Origin: Cyanophora paradoxa
Lineage: Eukaryota > Glaucocystophyceae > Cyanophorales > Cyanophoraceae
DNA: 64,000 nt
Reading direction: 5' to 3'
Assembly (NCBI GenBank): GCA_004431415.1
Contig: QPMI01000551.1
Span: 1-64,000, forward strand
Part shown: in pieces, positions 15,001-26,855 of the stretch
How positions within the stretch are numbered: the stretch's first letter is position 1
How the letters are laid out: each line of letters starts with the position of its first letter
Notes under the pieces: model-generated
What the model was told of the DNA's origin: nothing
Seen by the model: the letters and a program-made list of their open reading frames with translations, nothing else
Databases searched by the model: none
Made by a program: the position numbers and the translations under genes

Positions 15001-18000
15001 TCGACGTCACGGTCCCGTCACCCCGACCATGCCCGTCGCCAGCGTGTTGCCCGACATGTCCACCACGAACTGGTTCCACCTCACGTTCAGCCCGCCGTTC
15101 GCGTTCAGCAGCCCCGTCGACGTCACGGTCCCCGTCACCCCGACCATGCCCGTCGCCAGCGTGTTGCCCGACATGTCCACACGAACTGATTCCACCTCAC
15201 GTTCAGCCGCCGTTCGCGTTCAGCAGCCCCGTCGACGTCACGGTCCCCGTCACCCGACCATGCCCGTCGCCAGCGTGTTGCCCGACATGTCCACCACGAA
15301 CTGTTCCACCTCACGTTCAGCCCGCCGTTCGCGTTCAGCAGCCCCGTCGACGTCACGGTCCCCGTCACCCCGACCATGCCCGTCGCCAGCGTGTTGCCCG
15401 ACATGTCCACCACGAACTGTTCCACCTCACGTTCAGCCCGCCGTTCGCGTTCAGCAGCCCCGTCGACGTCACGGTCCCCGTCACCCCGACCATGCCCGTC
15501 GCCAGCGTGTTGCCGGACATGTCCACCACGAACTGATTCCACCTCACGTTCAGCCCGCCGTTCGCGTTCAGCAGCCCCGTCGACGTCACGGTCCCCGTCA
15601 CCCCGACCATGCCCGTCGCCAGCGTGTTGCCCGACATGTCCACCACGAACTGATTCCACCTCACGTTCAGCCCGCCGTTCGCGTTCAGCAGCCCCGTCGA
15701 CGTCACGGTCCCCGTCACCCCGACCATGCCCGTCGCCAGCGTGTTGCCGGACATGTCCACCACAAACTGGTTCCACCTCACGTTCAGCCGCCGTTCGCGT
15801 TCAGCAGCCCCGTCGACGTCACGGTCCCCGTCACCCCGACCATGCCCGTCGCCAGCGTGTTGCCCGACATGTCCACCACGAACTGTTCCACCTCACGTTC
15901 AGCCCGCCGTTCGCGTTCAGCAGCCCCGTCGACGTCACGGTCCCCGTCACCCCGACCATGCCCGTCGCCAGCGTGTTGCCCGACATGTCCACCACGAACT
16001 GATTCCACCTCACGTTCAGCCCGCCGTTCGCGTTCAGCAGCCCCGTCGACGTCACGGTCCCCGTCACCCCGACCATGCCGGTCGCCAGCGTGTTGCCCGA
16101 CATGTCCACCACGAACTGGTTCCACCTCACGTTCAGCCCGCCGTTCGCGTTCAGCAGCCCCGTCGACGTCACGGTCCCCGTCACCCCGACCATGCCCGTC
16201 GCCAGCGTGTTGCCCGACATGTCCACACGAACTGATTCCACCTCACGTTCAGCCCGCCGTTCGCGTTCAGCAGCCCGTCGACGTCACGGTCCCCGTCACC
16301 CCGACCATGCCGTCGCCAGCGTGTTGCCGACATATCGACACAACTGGTTCCACCTCACGTTCAGCCCGCCGTTCGCGTTCAGCAGCCCCGTCGACGTCAC
16401 GGTCCCCGTCACCCCGACCATGCCCGTCGCCAGCGTGTTGCCCGACATGTCCACCACGAACTGATTCCACCTCACGTTCAGCCCGCCGTTCGCGTTCAGC
16501 AGCCCCGTCGACGTCACGGTCCCGTCACCCCGACCATGCCCGTCGCCAGCGTGTTGCCCGACATGTCCACCACGAACTGATTCCACCTCACGTTCAGCCC
16601 GCCGTTCGCGTTCAGCAGCCCCGTCGACGTCACGGTCCCGTCACCCGACCATGCCGTCGCCAGCGTGTTGCCCGACATGTCCACCACGAACTGTTCCACC
16701 TCACGTTCAGCCCGCCGTTCGCGTTCAGCAGCCCCGTCGACGTCACGGTCCCCGTCACCCCGACCATGCCCGTCGCCAGCGTGTTGCCCGACATGTCAAC
16801 CACGAACTGATTCCACCTCACGTTCAGCCCGCCGTTCGCGTTCAGCAGCCCCGTCGACGTCACGGTCCCCGTCACCCCGACCATGCCCGTCGCCAGCGTG
16901 TTGCCCGACATGTCCACACGAACTGGTTCCACCTCACGTTCAGCCCGCCGTTCGCGTTCAGCAGCCCCGTCGACGTCACGGTCCCCGTCACCCCGACCAT
17001 GCCCGTCGCCAGCGTGTTGCCCGACATGTCCACCACGAACTGATTCCACCTCACGTTCAGCCCGCCGTTCGCGTTCAGCAGCCCCGTCGACGTCACGGTC
17101 CCCGTCACCCCGACCATGCCCGTCGCCAGCGTGTTGCCCGACATGTCAACCACGAACTGATTCCACCTCACGTTCAGCCCGCCGTTCGCGTTCAGCAGCC
17201 CCGTCGACGTCACGGTCCCCGTCACCCCGACCATGCCCGTCGCCAGCGTGTTGCCCGACATGTCCACCACGAACTGATTCCACCTCACGTTCAGCCCGCC
17301 GTTCGCGTTCAGCAGCCCCGTCGACGTCACGGTCCCCGTCACCCCGACCATGCCCGTCGCCAGCGTGTTGCCCGACATGTCCACCACGAACTGATTCCAC
17401 CTCACGTTCAGCCCGCCGTTCGCGTTCAGCAGCCCCGTCGACGTCACGGTCCCCGTCACCCCGACCATGCCCGTCGCCAGCGTGTTGCCCGACATGTCCA
17501 CCACGAACTGGTTCCACCTCACGTTCAGCCCGCCGTTCGCGTTCAGCAGCCCCGTCGACGTCACGGTCCCCGTCACCCCGACCATGCCCGTCGCCAGCGT
17601 GTTGCCCGACATGTCCACCACGAACTGATTCCACCTCACGTTCAGCCGCCGTTCGCGTTCAGCAGCCCCGTCGACGTCACGGTCCCGTCACCCCGACCAT
17701 GCCGTCGCCAGCGTGTTGCCCGACATGTCCACACGAACTGGTTCCACCTCACGTTCAGCCCGCCGTTCGCGTTCAGCAGCCCGTCGACGTCACGGTCCCC
17801 GTCACCCCGACCATGCCCGTCGCCAGCGTGTTGCCGACATGTCACACGAACTGATTCCACCTCACGTTCAGCCCGCCGTTCGCGTTCAGCAGCCCGTCGA
17901 CGTCACGGTCCCCGTCACCCGACCATGCCGTCGCAGGTGTTGCCGAGATATCGATGCTAAGCTGGTTCCACCTCACGTTCAGCCCGCCGTTCGCGTTCAG

Positions 18001-21000
18001 CAGCCCGTCGACGTCACGGTCCCCGTCACCCCGACCATGCCCGTCGCCAGCGTGTTGCCCGACATGTCCACCACGAACTGGTTCCACCTCACGTTCAGCC
18101 CGCCGTTCGCGTTCAGCAGCCCGTCGACGTCACGGTCCCGTCACCCCGACCATGCCCGTCGCCAGCGTGTTGCCCGACATGTCCACACAAACTGTTCCAC
18201 CTCACGTTCAGCCCGCCGTTCGCGTTCAGCAGCCCCGTCGACGTCACGGTCCCGTCACCCCGACCATGCCCGTCGCCAGCGTGTTGCCGACATGTCCACA
18301 CGAACTGGTTCCACCTCACGTTCAGCCCGCCGTTCGCGTTCAGCAGCCCCGTCGACGTCACGGTCCCCGTCACCCCGACCATGCCCGTCGCCAGCGTGTT
18401 GCCCGACATGTCCACCACGAACTGATTCCACCTCACGTTCAGCCCGCCGTTCGCGTTCAGCAGCCCCGTCGACGTCACGGTCCCCGTCACCCCGACCATG
18501 CCCGTCGCCAGCGTGTTGCCCGACATGTCCACCACGAACTGGTTCCACCTCACGTTCAGCCCGCCGTTCGCGTTCAGCAGCCCCGTCGACGTCACGGTCC
18601 CCGTCACCCCGACCATGCCCGTCGCCAGCGTGTTGCCCGACATGTCCACCACGAACTGATTCCACCTCACGTTCAGCCCGCCGTTCGCGTTCAGCAGCCC
18701 CGTCGACGTCACGGTCCCCGTCACCCCGACCATGCCCGTCGCCAGCGTGTTGCCCGACATGTCCACCGCGAACTGGTTCCACCTCACGTTCAGCCCGCCG
18801 TTCGCGTTCAGCAGCCCCGTCGACGTCACGGTCCCCGTCACCCCGACCATGCCCGTCGCCAGCGTGTTGCCCGACATGTCCACCACGAACTGATTCCACC
18901 TCACGTTCAGCCCGCCGTTCGCGTTCAGCAGCCCCGTCGACGTCACGGTCCCCGTCACCCCGACCATGCCCGTCGCCAGCGTGTTGCCCGACATATCGAT
19001 GCTAAGCTGGTTCCACCTCACGTTCAGCCCGCCGTTCGCGTTCAGCAGCCCCGTCGACGTCACGGTCCCCGTCACCCCGACCATGCCCGTCGCCAGCGTG
19101 TTGCCCGACATGTCCACCACGAACTGATTCCACCTCACGTTCAGCCCGCCGTTCGCGTTCAGCAGCCCCGTCGACGTCACGGTCCCCGTCACCCCGACCA
19201 TGCCCGTCGCCAGCGTGTTGCCCGACATGTCCACCACGAACTGGTTCCACCTCACGTTCAGCCCGCCGTTCGCGTTCAGCAGCCCCGTCGACGTCACGGT
19301 CCCGTCACCCCGACCATGCCGTCGCCAGCGTGTTGCCCGACATGTCCACCACGAACTGGTTCCACCTCACGTTCAGCCCGCCGTTCGCGTTCAGCAGCCC
19401 CGTCGACGTCACGGTCCCCGTCACCCCGACCATGCCTGTCGCCAGCGTGTTGCCCGACATGTCCACCACGAACTGATTCCACCTCACGTTCAGCCCGCCG
19501 TTCGCGTTCAGCAGCCCCGTCGACGTCACGGTCCCCGTCACCCCGACCATGCCCGTCGCCAGCGTGTTGCCCGACATGTCCACCACGAACTGGTTCCACC
19601 TCACGTTCAGCCCGCCGTTCGCGTTCAGCAGCCCCGTCGACGTCACGGTCCCCGTCACCCCGACCATGCCCGTCGCCAGCGTGTTGCCCGACATGTCCAC
19701 CACGAACTGATTCCACCTCACGTTCAGCCCGCCGTTCGCGTTCAGCAGCCCGTCGACGTCACGGTCCCCGTCACCCCGACCATGCCCGTCGCCAGCGTGT
19801 TGCCCGACATGTCCACACTGAACTGGTTCCACCTCACGTTCAGCCCGCCGTTCGCGTTCAGCAGCCCCGTCGACGTCACGGTCCCCGTCACCCCGACCAT
19901 GCCCGTCGCCAGCGTGTTGCCCGACATGTCCACCACGAACTGATTCCACCTCACGTTCAGCCCCCGTTCGCGTTCAGCAGCCCCGTCGACGTCACGGTCC
20001 CCGTCACCCCGACCATGCCCGTCGCCAGCGTGTTGCCCGAGATATCGATGCAAGCTGGTTCCACCTCACGTTCAGCCCGCCGTTCGCGTTCAGCAGCCCC
20101 GTCGACGTCACGGTCCCCGTCACCCCGACCATGCCCGTCGCCAGCGTGTTGCCCGACATGTCCACCACGAACTGATTCCACCTCACGTTCAGCCCGCCGT
20201 TCGCGTTCACCAGCCCCGTCGACGTCACGGTCCCCGTCACCCCGACCATGCCCGTCGCCAGCGTGTTGCCCGACATGTCCACCACGAACTGATTCCACCT
20301 CACGTTCAGCCCGCCGTTCGCGTTCAGCAGCCCCGTCGACGTCACGGTCCCCGTCACCCCGACCATGCCCGTCGCCAGCGTGTTGCCCGACATGTCCACC
20401 ACGAACTGATTCCACCTCACGTTCAGCCCGCCGTTCGCGTTCAGCAGCCCCGTCGACGTCACGGTCCCCGTCACCCCGACCATGCCCGTCGCCAGCGTGT
20501 TGCCCGACATGTCCACCACGAACTGTTCCACCTCACGTTCAGCCCGCCGTTCGCGTTCAGCAGCCCGTCGACGTCACGGTCCCGTACCCCGACCATGCCC
20601 GTCGCCAGCGTGTTGCCCGACATGTCCACCACGAACTGATTCCACCTCACGTTCAGCCCGCCGTTCGCGTTCAGCAGCCCCGTCGACGTCACGGTCCCCG
20701 TCACCCGACCATGCCCGTCGCCAGCGTGTTGCCCGACATGTCCACCACGAACTGATTCCACCTCACGTTCAGCCCGCCGTTCGCGTTCAGCAGCCCCGTC
20801 GACGTCACGGTCCCCGTCACCCCGACCATGCCCGTCGCCAGCGTGTTGCCCGACATGTCCACCACGAACTGATTCCACCTCACGTTCAGCCCGCCGTTCG
20901 CGTTCAGCAGCCCCGTCGACGTCACGGTCCCCGTCACCCCGACCATGCCCGTCGCCAGCGTGTTGCCCGACATATCCACCACGAACTGATTCCACCTCAC

Positions 21001-24000
21001 GTTCAGCCCGCCGTTCGCGTTCAGCAGCCCCGTCGACGTCACGGTCCCCGTCACCCCGACCATGCCCGTCGCCAGCGTGTTGCCCGACATGTCCACCACG
21101 AACTGGTTCCACCTCACGTTCAGCCCGCCGTTCGCGTTCAGCAGCCCCGTCGACGTCACGGTCCCCGTCACCCCGACCATGCCCGTCGCCAGCGTGTTGC
21201 CCGACATGTCCACCACGAACTGATTCCACCTCACGTTCAGCCCGCCGTTCGCGTTCAGCAGCCCCGTCGACGTCACGGTCCCGTCACCCCGACCATGCCC
21301 GTCGCCAGCGTGTTGCCCGACATGTCCACCACGAACTGATTCCACCTCACGTTCAGCCCGCCGTTCGCGTTCAGCAGCCCCGTCGACGTCACGGTCCCCG
21401 TCACCCCGACCATGCCCGTCGCCAGCGTGTTGCCCGACATGTCCACCACGAACTGGTTCCACCTCACGTTCAGCCCGCCGTTCGCGTTCAGCAGCCCCGT
21501 CGACGTCACGGTCCCGTCACCCCGACCATGCCCGTCGCCAGCGTGTTGCCCGACATGTCCACCACGAACTGATTCCACCTCACGTTCAGCCCGCCGTTCG
21601 CGTTCAGCAGCCCCGTCGACGTCACGGTCCCCGTCACCCCGACCATGCCCGTCGCCAGCGTGTTGCCCGACATGTCCACCACGAACTGATTCCACCTCAC
21701 GTTCAGCCCGCCGTTCGCGTTCAGCAGCCCCGTCGACGTCACGGTCCCCGTCACCCCGACCATGCCCGTCGCCAGCGTGTTGCCCGACATGTCCACCACG
21801 AACTGGTTCCACCTCACGTTCAGCCCGCCGTTCGCGTTCAGCAGCCCCGTCGACGTCACGGTCCCCGTCACCCCGACCATGCCCGTCGCCAGCGTGTTGC
21901 CCGACATGTCCACCACGAACTGGTTCCACCTCACGTTCAGCCCGCCGTTCGCGTTCAGCAGCCCCGTCGACGTCACGGTCCCCGTCACCCCGACCATGCC
22001 CGTCGCCAGCGTGTTGCCCGACATGTCCACCACGAACTGATTCCACCTCACGTTCAGCCCGCCGTTCGCGTTCAGCAGCCCCGTCGACGTCACGGTCCCC
22101 GTCACCCCGACCATGCCCGTCGCCAGCGTGTTGCCCGACATGTCGACGCTCAGCTGGTTCCACCTCACGTTCAGCCCGCCGTTCGCGTTCAGCAGCCCCG
22201 TCGACGTCACGGTCCCCGTCACCCCGACCATGCCCGTCGCCAGCGTGTTGCCCGACATGTCCACCACGAACTGATTCCACCTCACGTTCAGCCCGCCGTT
22301 CGCGTTCAGCAGCCCCGTCGACGTCACGGTCCCCGTCACCCCGACCATGCCCGTCGCCAGCGTGTTGCCCGACATGTCCACCACGAACTGATTCCACCTC
22401 ACGTTCAGCCCGCCGTTCGCGTTCAGCAGCCCCGTCGACGTCACGGTCCCGTCACCCCGACCATGCCCGTCGCCAGCGTGTTGCCCGACATGTCCACCAC
22501 GAACTGGTTCCACCTCACGTTCAGCCCGCCGTTCGCGTTCAGCAGCCCGTCGACGTCACGGTCCCGTCACCCCGACCATGCCGTCGCCAGCGTGTTGCCC
22601 GACATGTCCACCACGAACTGGTTCCACCTCACGTTCAGCCCGCCGTTCGCGTTCAGCAGCCCCGTCGACGTCACGGTCCCCGTCACCCCGACCATGCCCG
22701 TCGCCAGCGTGTTGCCCGACATGTCCACCACGAACTGGTTCCACCTCACGTTCAGCCCGCCGTTCGCGTTCAGCAGCCCCGTCGACGTCACGGTCCCCGT
22801 CACCCCGACCATGCCGTCGCCAGCGTGTTGCCCGACATGTCCACCACGAACTGGTTCCACCTCACGTTCAGCCCGCCGTTCGCGTTCAGCAGCCCCGTCG
22901 ACGTCACGGTCCCCGTCACCCCGACCATGCCCGTCGCCAGCGTGTTGCCCGACATGTCCACCACGAACTGTTCCACCTCACGTTCAGCCCGCCGTTCGCG
23001 TTCAGCAGCCCCGTCGACGTCACGGTCCCCGTCACCCCGACCATGCCCGTCGCCAGCGTGTTGCCCGACATGTCCACACGAACTGGTTCCACCTCACGTT
23101 CAGCCCGCCGTTCGCGTTCAGCAGCCCCGTCGACGTCACGGTCCCCGTCACCCCGACCATGCCCGTCGCCAGCGTGTTGCCCGACATGTCCACCACGAAC
23201 TGATTCCACCTCACGTTCAGCCCGCCGTTCGCGTTCAGCAGCCCCGTCGACGTCACGGTCCCCGTCACCCCGACCATGCCCGTCGCCAGCGTGTTGCCCG
23301 ACATGTCCACCACGAACTGGTTCCACCTCACGTTCAGCCCGCCGTTCGCGTTCAGCAGCCCCGTCGACGTCACGGTCCCCGTCACCCCGACCATGCCCGT
23401 CGCCAGCGTGTTGCCCGACATGTCCACCACGAACTGGTTCCACCTCACGTTCAGCCCGCCGTTCGCGTTCAGCAGCCCCGTCGACGTCACGGTCCCCGTC
23501 ACCCCGACCATGCCCGTCGCCAGCGTGTTGCCCGACATGTCCACCACGAACTGATTCCACCTCACGTTCAGCCCGCCGTTCGCGTTCAGCAGCCCCGTCG
23601 ACGTCACGGTCCCGTCACCCCGACCATGCCCGTCGCCAGCGTGTTGCCCGACATGTCCACCACGAACTGATTCCACCTCACGTTCAGCCCGCCGTTCGCG
23701 TTCAGCAGCCCCGTCGACGTCACGGTCCCCGTCACCCCGACCATGCCCGTCGCCAGCGTGTTGCCCGACATGTCCACCACGAACTGGTTCCACCTCACGT
23801 TCAGCCCGCCGTTCGCGTTCAGCAGCCCCGTCGACGTCACGGTCCCCGTCACCCGACCATGCCCGTCGCCAGCGTGTTGCCCGACATGTCCACCACGAAC
23901 TGGTTCCACCTCACGTTCAGCCCGCCGTTCGCGTTCAGCAGCCCGTCGACGTCACGGTCCCCGTCACCCCGACATGCCCGTCGCCAGCGTGTTGCCCGAC

Positions 24001-26855
24001 ATGTCCACCACGAACTGGTTCCACCTCACGTTCAGCCCGCCGTTCGCGTTCAGCAGCCCCGTCGACGTCACGGTCCCCGTCACCCCGACCATGCCCGTCG
24101 CCAGCGTGTTGCCCGACATGTCCACCACGAACTGTTCCACCTCACGTTCAGCCCGCCGTTCGCGTTCAGCAGCCCCGTCGACGTCACGGTCCCCGTCACC
24201 CCGACCATGCCCGTCGCCAGCGTGTTGCCCGAGATATCGATGCTAAGCTGGTTCCACCTCACGTTCAGCCCGCCGTTCGCGTTCAGCAGCCCCGTCGACG
24301 TCACGGTCCCCGTCACCCCGACCATGCCCGTCGCCAGCGTGTTGCCCGACATGTCCACCACGAACTGATTCCACCTCACGTTCAGCCCGCCGTTCGCGTT
24401 CAGCAGCCCCGTCGACGTCACGGTCCCCGTCACCCCGACCATGCCCGTCGCCAGCGTGTTGCCCGACATGTCCACCACGAACTGATTCCACCTCACGTTC
24501 AGCCCGCCGTTCGCGTTCAGCAGCCCCGTCGACGTCACGGTCCCCGTCACCCCGACCATGCCCGTCGCCAGCGTGTTGCCCGACATGTCCACCACGAACT
24601 GGTTCCACCTCACGTTCAGCCCGCCGTTCGCGTTCAGCAGCCCCGTCGACGTCACGGTCCCCGTCACCCCGACCATGCCCGTCGCCAGCGTGTTGCCCGA
24701 CATGTCCACCACGAACTGGTTCCACCTCACGTTCAGCCCGCCGTTCGCGTTCAGCAGCCCCGTCGACGTCACGGTCCCCGTCACCCCGACCATGCCCGTC
24801 GCCAGCGTGTTGCCCGACATGTCCACCACGAACTGATTCCACCTCACGTTCAGCCCGCCGTTCGCGTTCAGCAGCCCCGTCGACGTCACGGTCCCCGTCA
24901 CCCCGACCATGCCCGTCGCCAGCGTGTTGCCCGACATGTCCATCACGAACTGGTTCCACCTCACGTTCAGCCCGCCGTTCGCGTTCAGCAGCCCCGTCGA
25001 CGTCACGGTCCCCGTCACCCGACCATGCCCGTCGCCAGCGTGTTGCCCGACATGTCCACACGAACTGATTCCACCTCACGTTCAGCCCGCCGTTCGCGTT
25101 CAGCAGCCCCGTCGACGTCACGGTCCCCGTCACCCCGACCATGCCCGTCGCCAGCGTGTTGCCCGACATGTCCACCACGAACTGGTTCCACCTCACGTTC
25201 AGCCCGCCGTTCGCGTTCAGCAGCCCCGTCGACGTCACGGTCCCCGTCACCCCGACCATGCCCGTCGCCAGCGTGTTGCCCGACATGTCCACCACGAACT
25301 GATTCCACCTCACGTTCAGCCCGCCGTTCGCGTTCAGCAGCCCCGTCGACGTCACGGTCCCCGTCACCCGACCATGCCCGTCGCCAGCGTGTTGCCCGAC
25401 ATGTCCACCACGAACTGATTCCACCTCACGTTCAGCCCGCCGTTCGCGTTCAGCAGCCCCGTCGACGTCACGGTCCCCGTCACCCCGACCATGCCCGTCG
25501 CCAGCGTGTTGCCCGACATGTCCATCACGAACTGGTTCCACCTCACGTTCAGCCCGCCGTTCGCGTTCAGCAGCCCCGTCGACGTCACGGTCCCCGTCAC
25601 CCCGACCATGCCCGTCGCCAGCGTGTTGCCCGACATGTCCACCACGAACTGATTCCACCTCACGTTCAGCCCGCCGTTCGCGTTCAGCAGCCCCGTCGAC
25701 GTCACGGTCCCCGTCACCCCGACCATGCCCGTCGCCAGCGTGTTGCCCGACATGTCCACCACGAACTGATTCCACCTCACGTTCAGCCCGCCGTTCGCGT
25801 TCAGCAGCCCCGTCGACGTCACGGTCCCCGTCACCCCGACCATGCCCGTCGCCAGCGTGTTGCCCGACATGTCCACCACGAACTGATTCCACCTCACGTT
25901 CAGCCCGCCGTTCGCGTTCAGCAGCCCCGTCGACGTCACGGTCCCCGTCACCCCGACCATGCCCGTCGCCAGCGTGTTGCCCGACATGTCCACCACGAAC
26001 TGATTCCACCTCACGTTCAGCCCGCCGTTCGCGTTCAGCAGCCCCGTCGACGTCACGGTCCCCGTCACCCCGACCATGCCCGTCGCCAGCGTGTTGCCCG
26101 ACATGTCCACCACGAACTGATTCCACCTCACGTTCAGCCCGCCGTTCGCGTTCAGCAGCCCCGTCGACGTCACGGTCCCCGTCACCCCGACCATGCCCGT
26201 CGCCAGCGTGTTGCCCGACATGTCCACCACGAACTGATTCCACCTCACGTTCAGCCCGCCGTTCGCGTTCAGCAGCCCCGTCGACGTCACGGTCCCCGTC
26301 ACCCCGACCATGCCCGTCGCCAGCGTGTTGCCCGACATGTCCACCACGAACTGATTCCACCTCACGTTCAGCCCGCCGTTCGCGTTCAGCAGCCCCGTCG
26401 ACGTCACGGTCCCCGTCACCCCGACCATGCCCGTCGCCAGCGTGTTGCCCGACATGTCCACCACGAACTGATTCCACCTCACGTTCAGCCCGCCGTTCGC
26501 GTTCAGCAGCCCCGTCGACGTCACGGTCCCCGTCACCCCGACCATGCCCGTCGCCAGCGTGTTGCCCGACATGTCCACCACGAACTGATTCCACCTCACG
26601 TTCAGCCCGCCGTTCGCGTTCAGCAGCCCCGTCGACGTCACGGTCCCCGTCACCCCGACCATGCCCGTCGCCAGCGTGTTGCCCGAGATATCGATGCTAA
26701 GCTGGTTCCACCTCACGTTCAGCCCGCCGTTCGCGTTCAGCAGCCCCGTCGACGTCACGGTCCCCGTCACCCCGACCATGCCCGTCGCCAGCGTGTTGCC
26801 CGACATGTCCACCACGAACTGATTCCACCTCACGTTCAGCCCGCCGTTCGCGTTG
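1..26855 (-). repeat. 117-bp coding tandem repeat array, about 230 copies
   Basis: The unit is 117 bp, seen as spacing between successive copies of the same landmark (for example ATG at 25,141 and 25,258). Read on the minus strand it is 39 codons containing NANGGLNV, FVVDMSGN and GVTGTV. Copies are near-identical. The main variations are a silent Asn codon change (AAT or AAC, seen as gattcc or ggttcc on the plus strand) and a minority unit in which FVVDM becomes LSIDI (gatatcgatgctaag), for example near 3,930, 6,950, 17,950, 20,040, 24,235 and 26,690. Many copies have 1- or 2-base deletions at fixed spots (cccgtcaccccgacc losing a C, ccaccacg losing two bases, ctggttcc losing a G). The array reaches the left edge, so the total number of copies is unknown. 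It is the homogeneous core of the gene starting at 29,806. Confidence 0.97.

Noticed and set aside
24243-26594. 783-codon minus-strand ORF with RGGHVGQHAGDG units
   Set aside because: It overlaps the clean in-frame NANGGLNV repeat units in another frame of the same strand and does not join the upstream exons in phase.
1-26855. CRISPR array
   Set aside because: There are no unique spacers; the whole 117-bp unit repeats without interruption, and the genome is eukaryotic.
1-26855. Non-coding centromeric satellite
   Set aside because: Length, homogeneity and block structure would fit, but the unit is exactly 39 codons, diverged edge units keep the protein motif, and the frame joins spliced exons. 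Not fully excluded without RNA.
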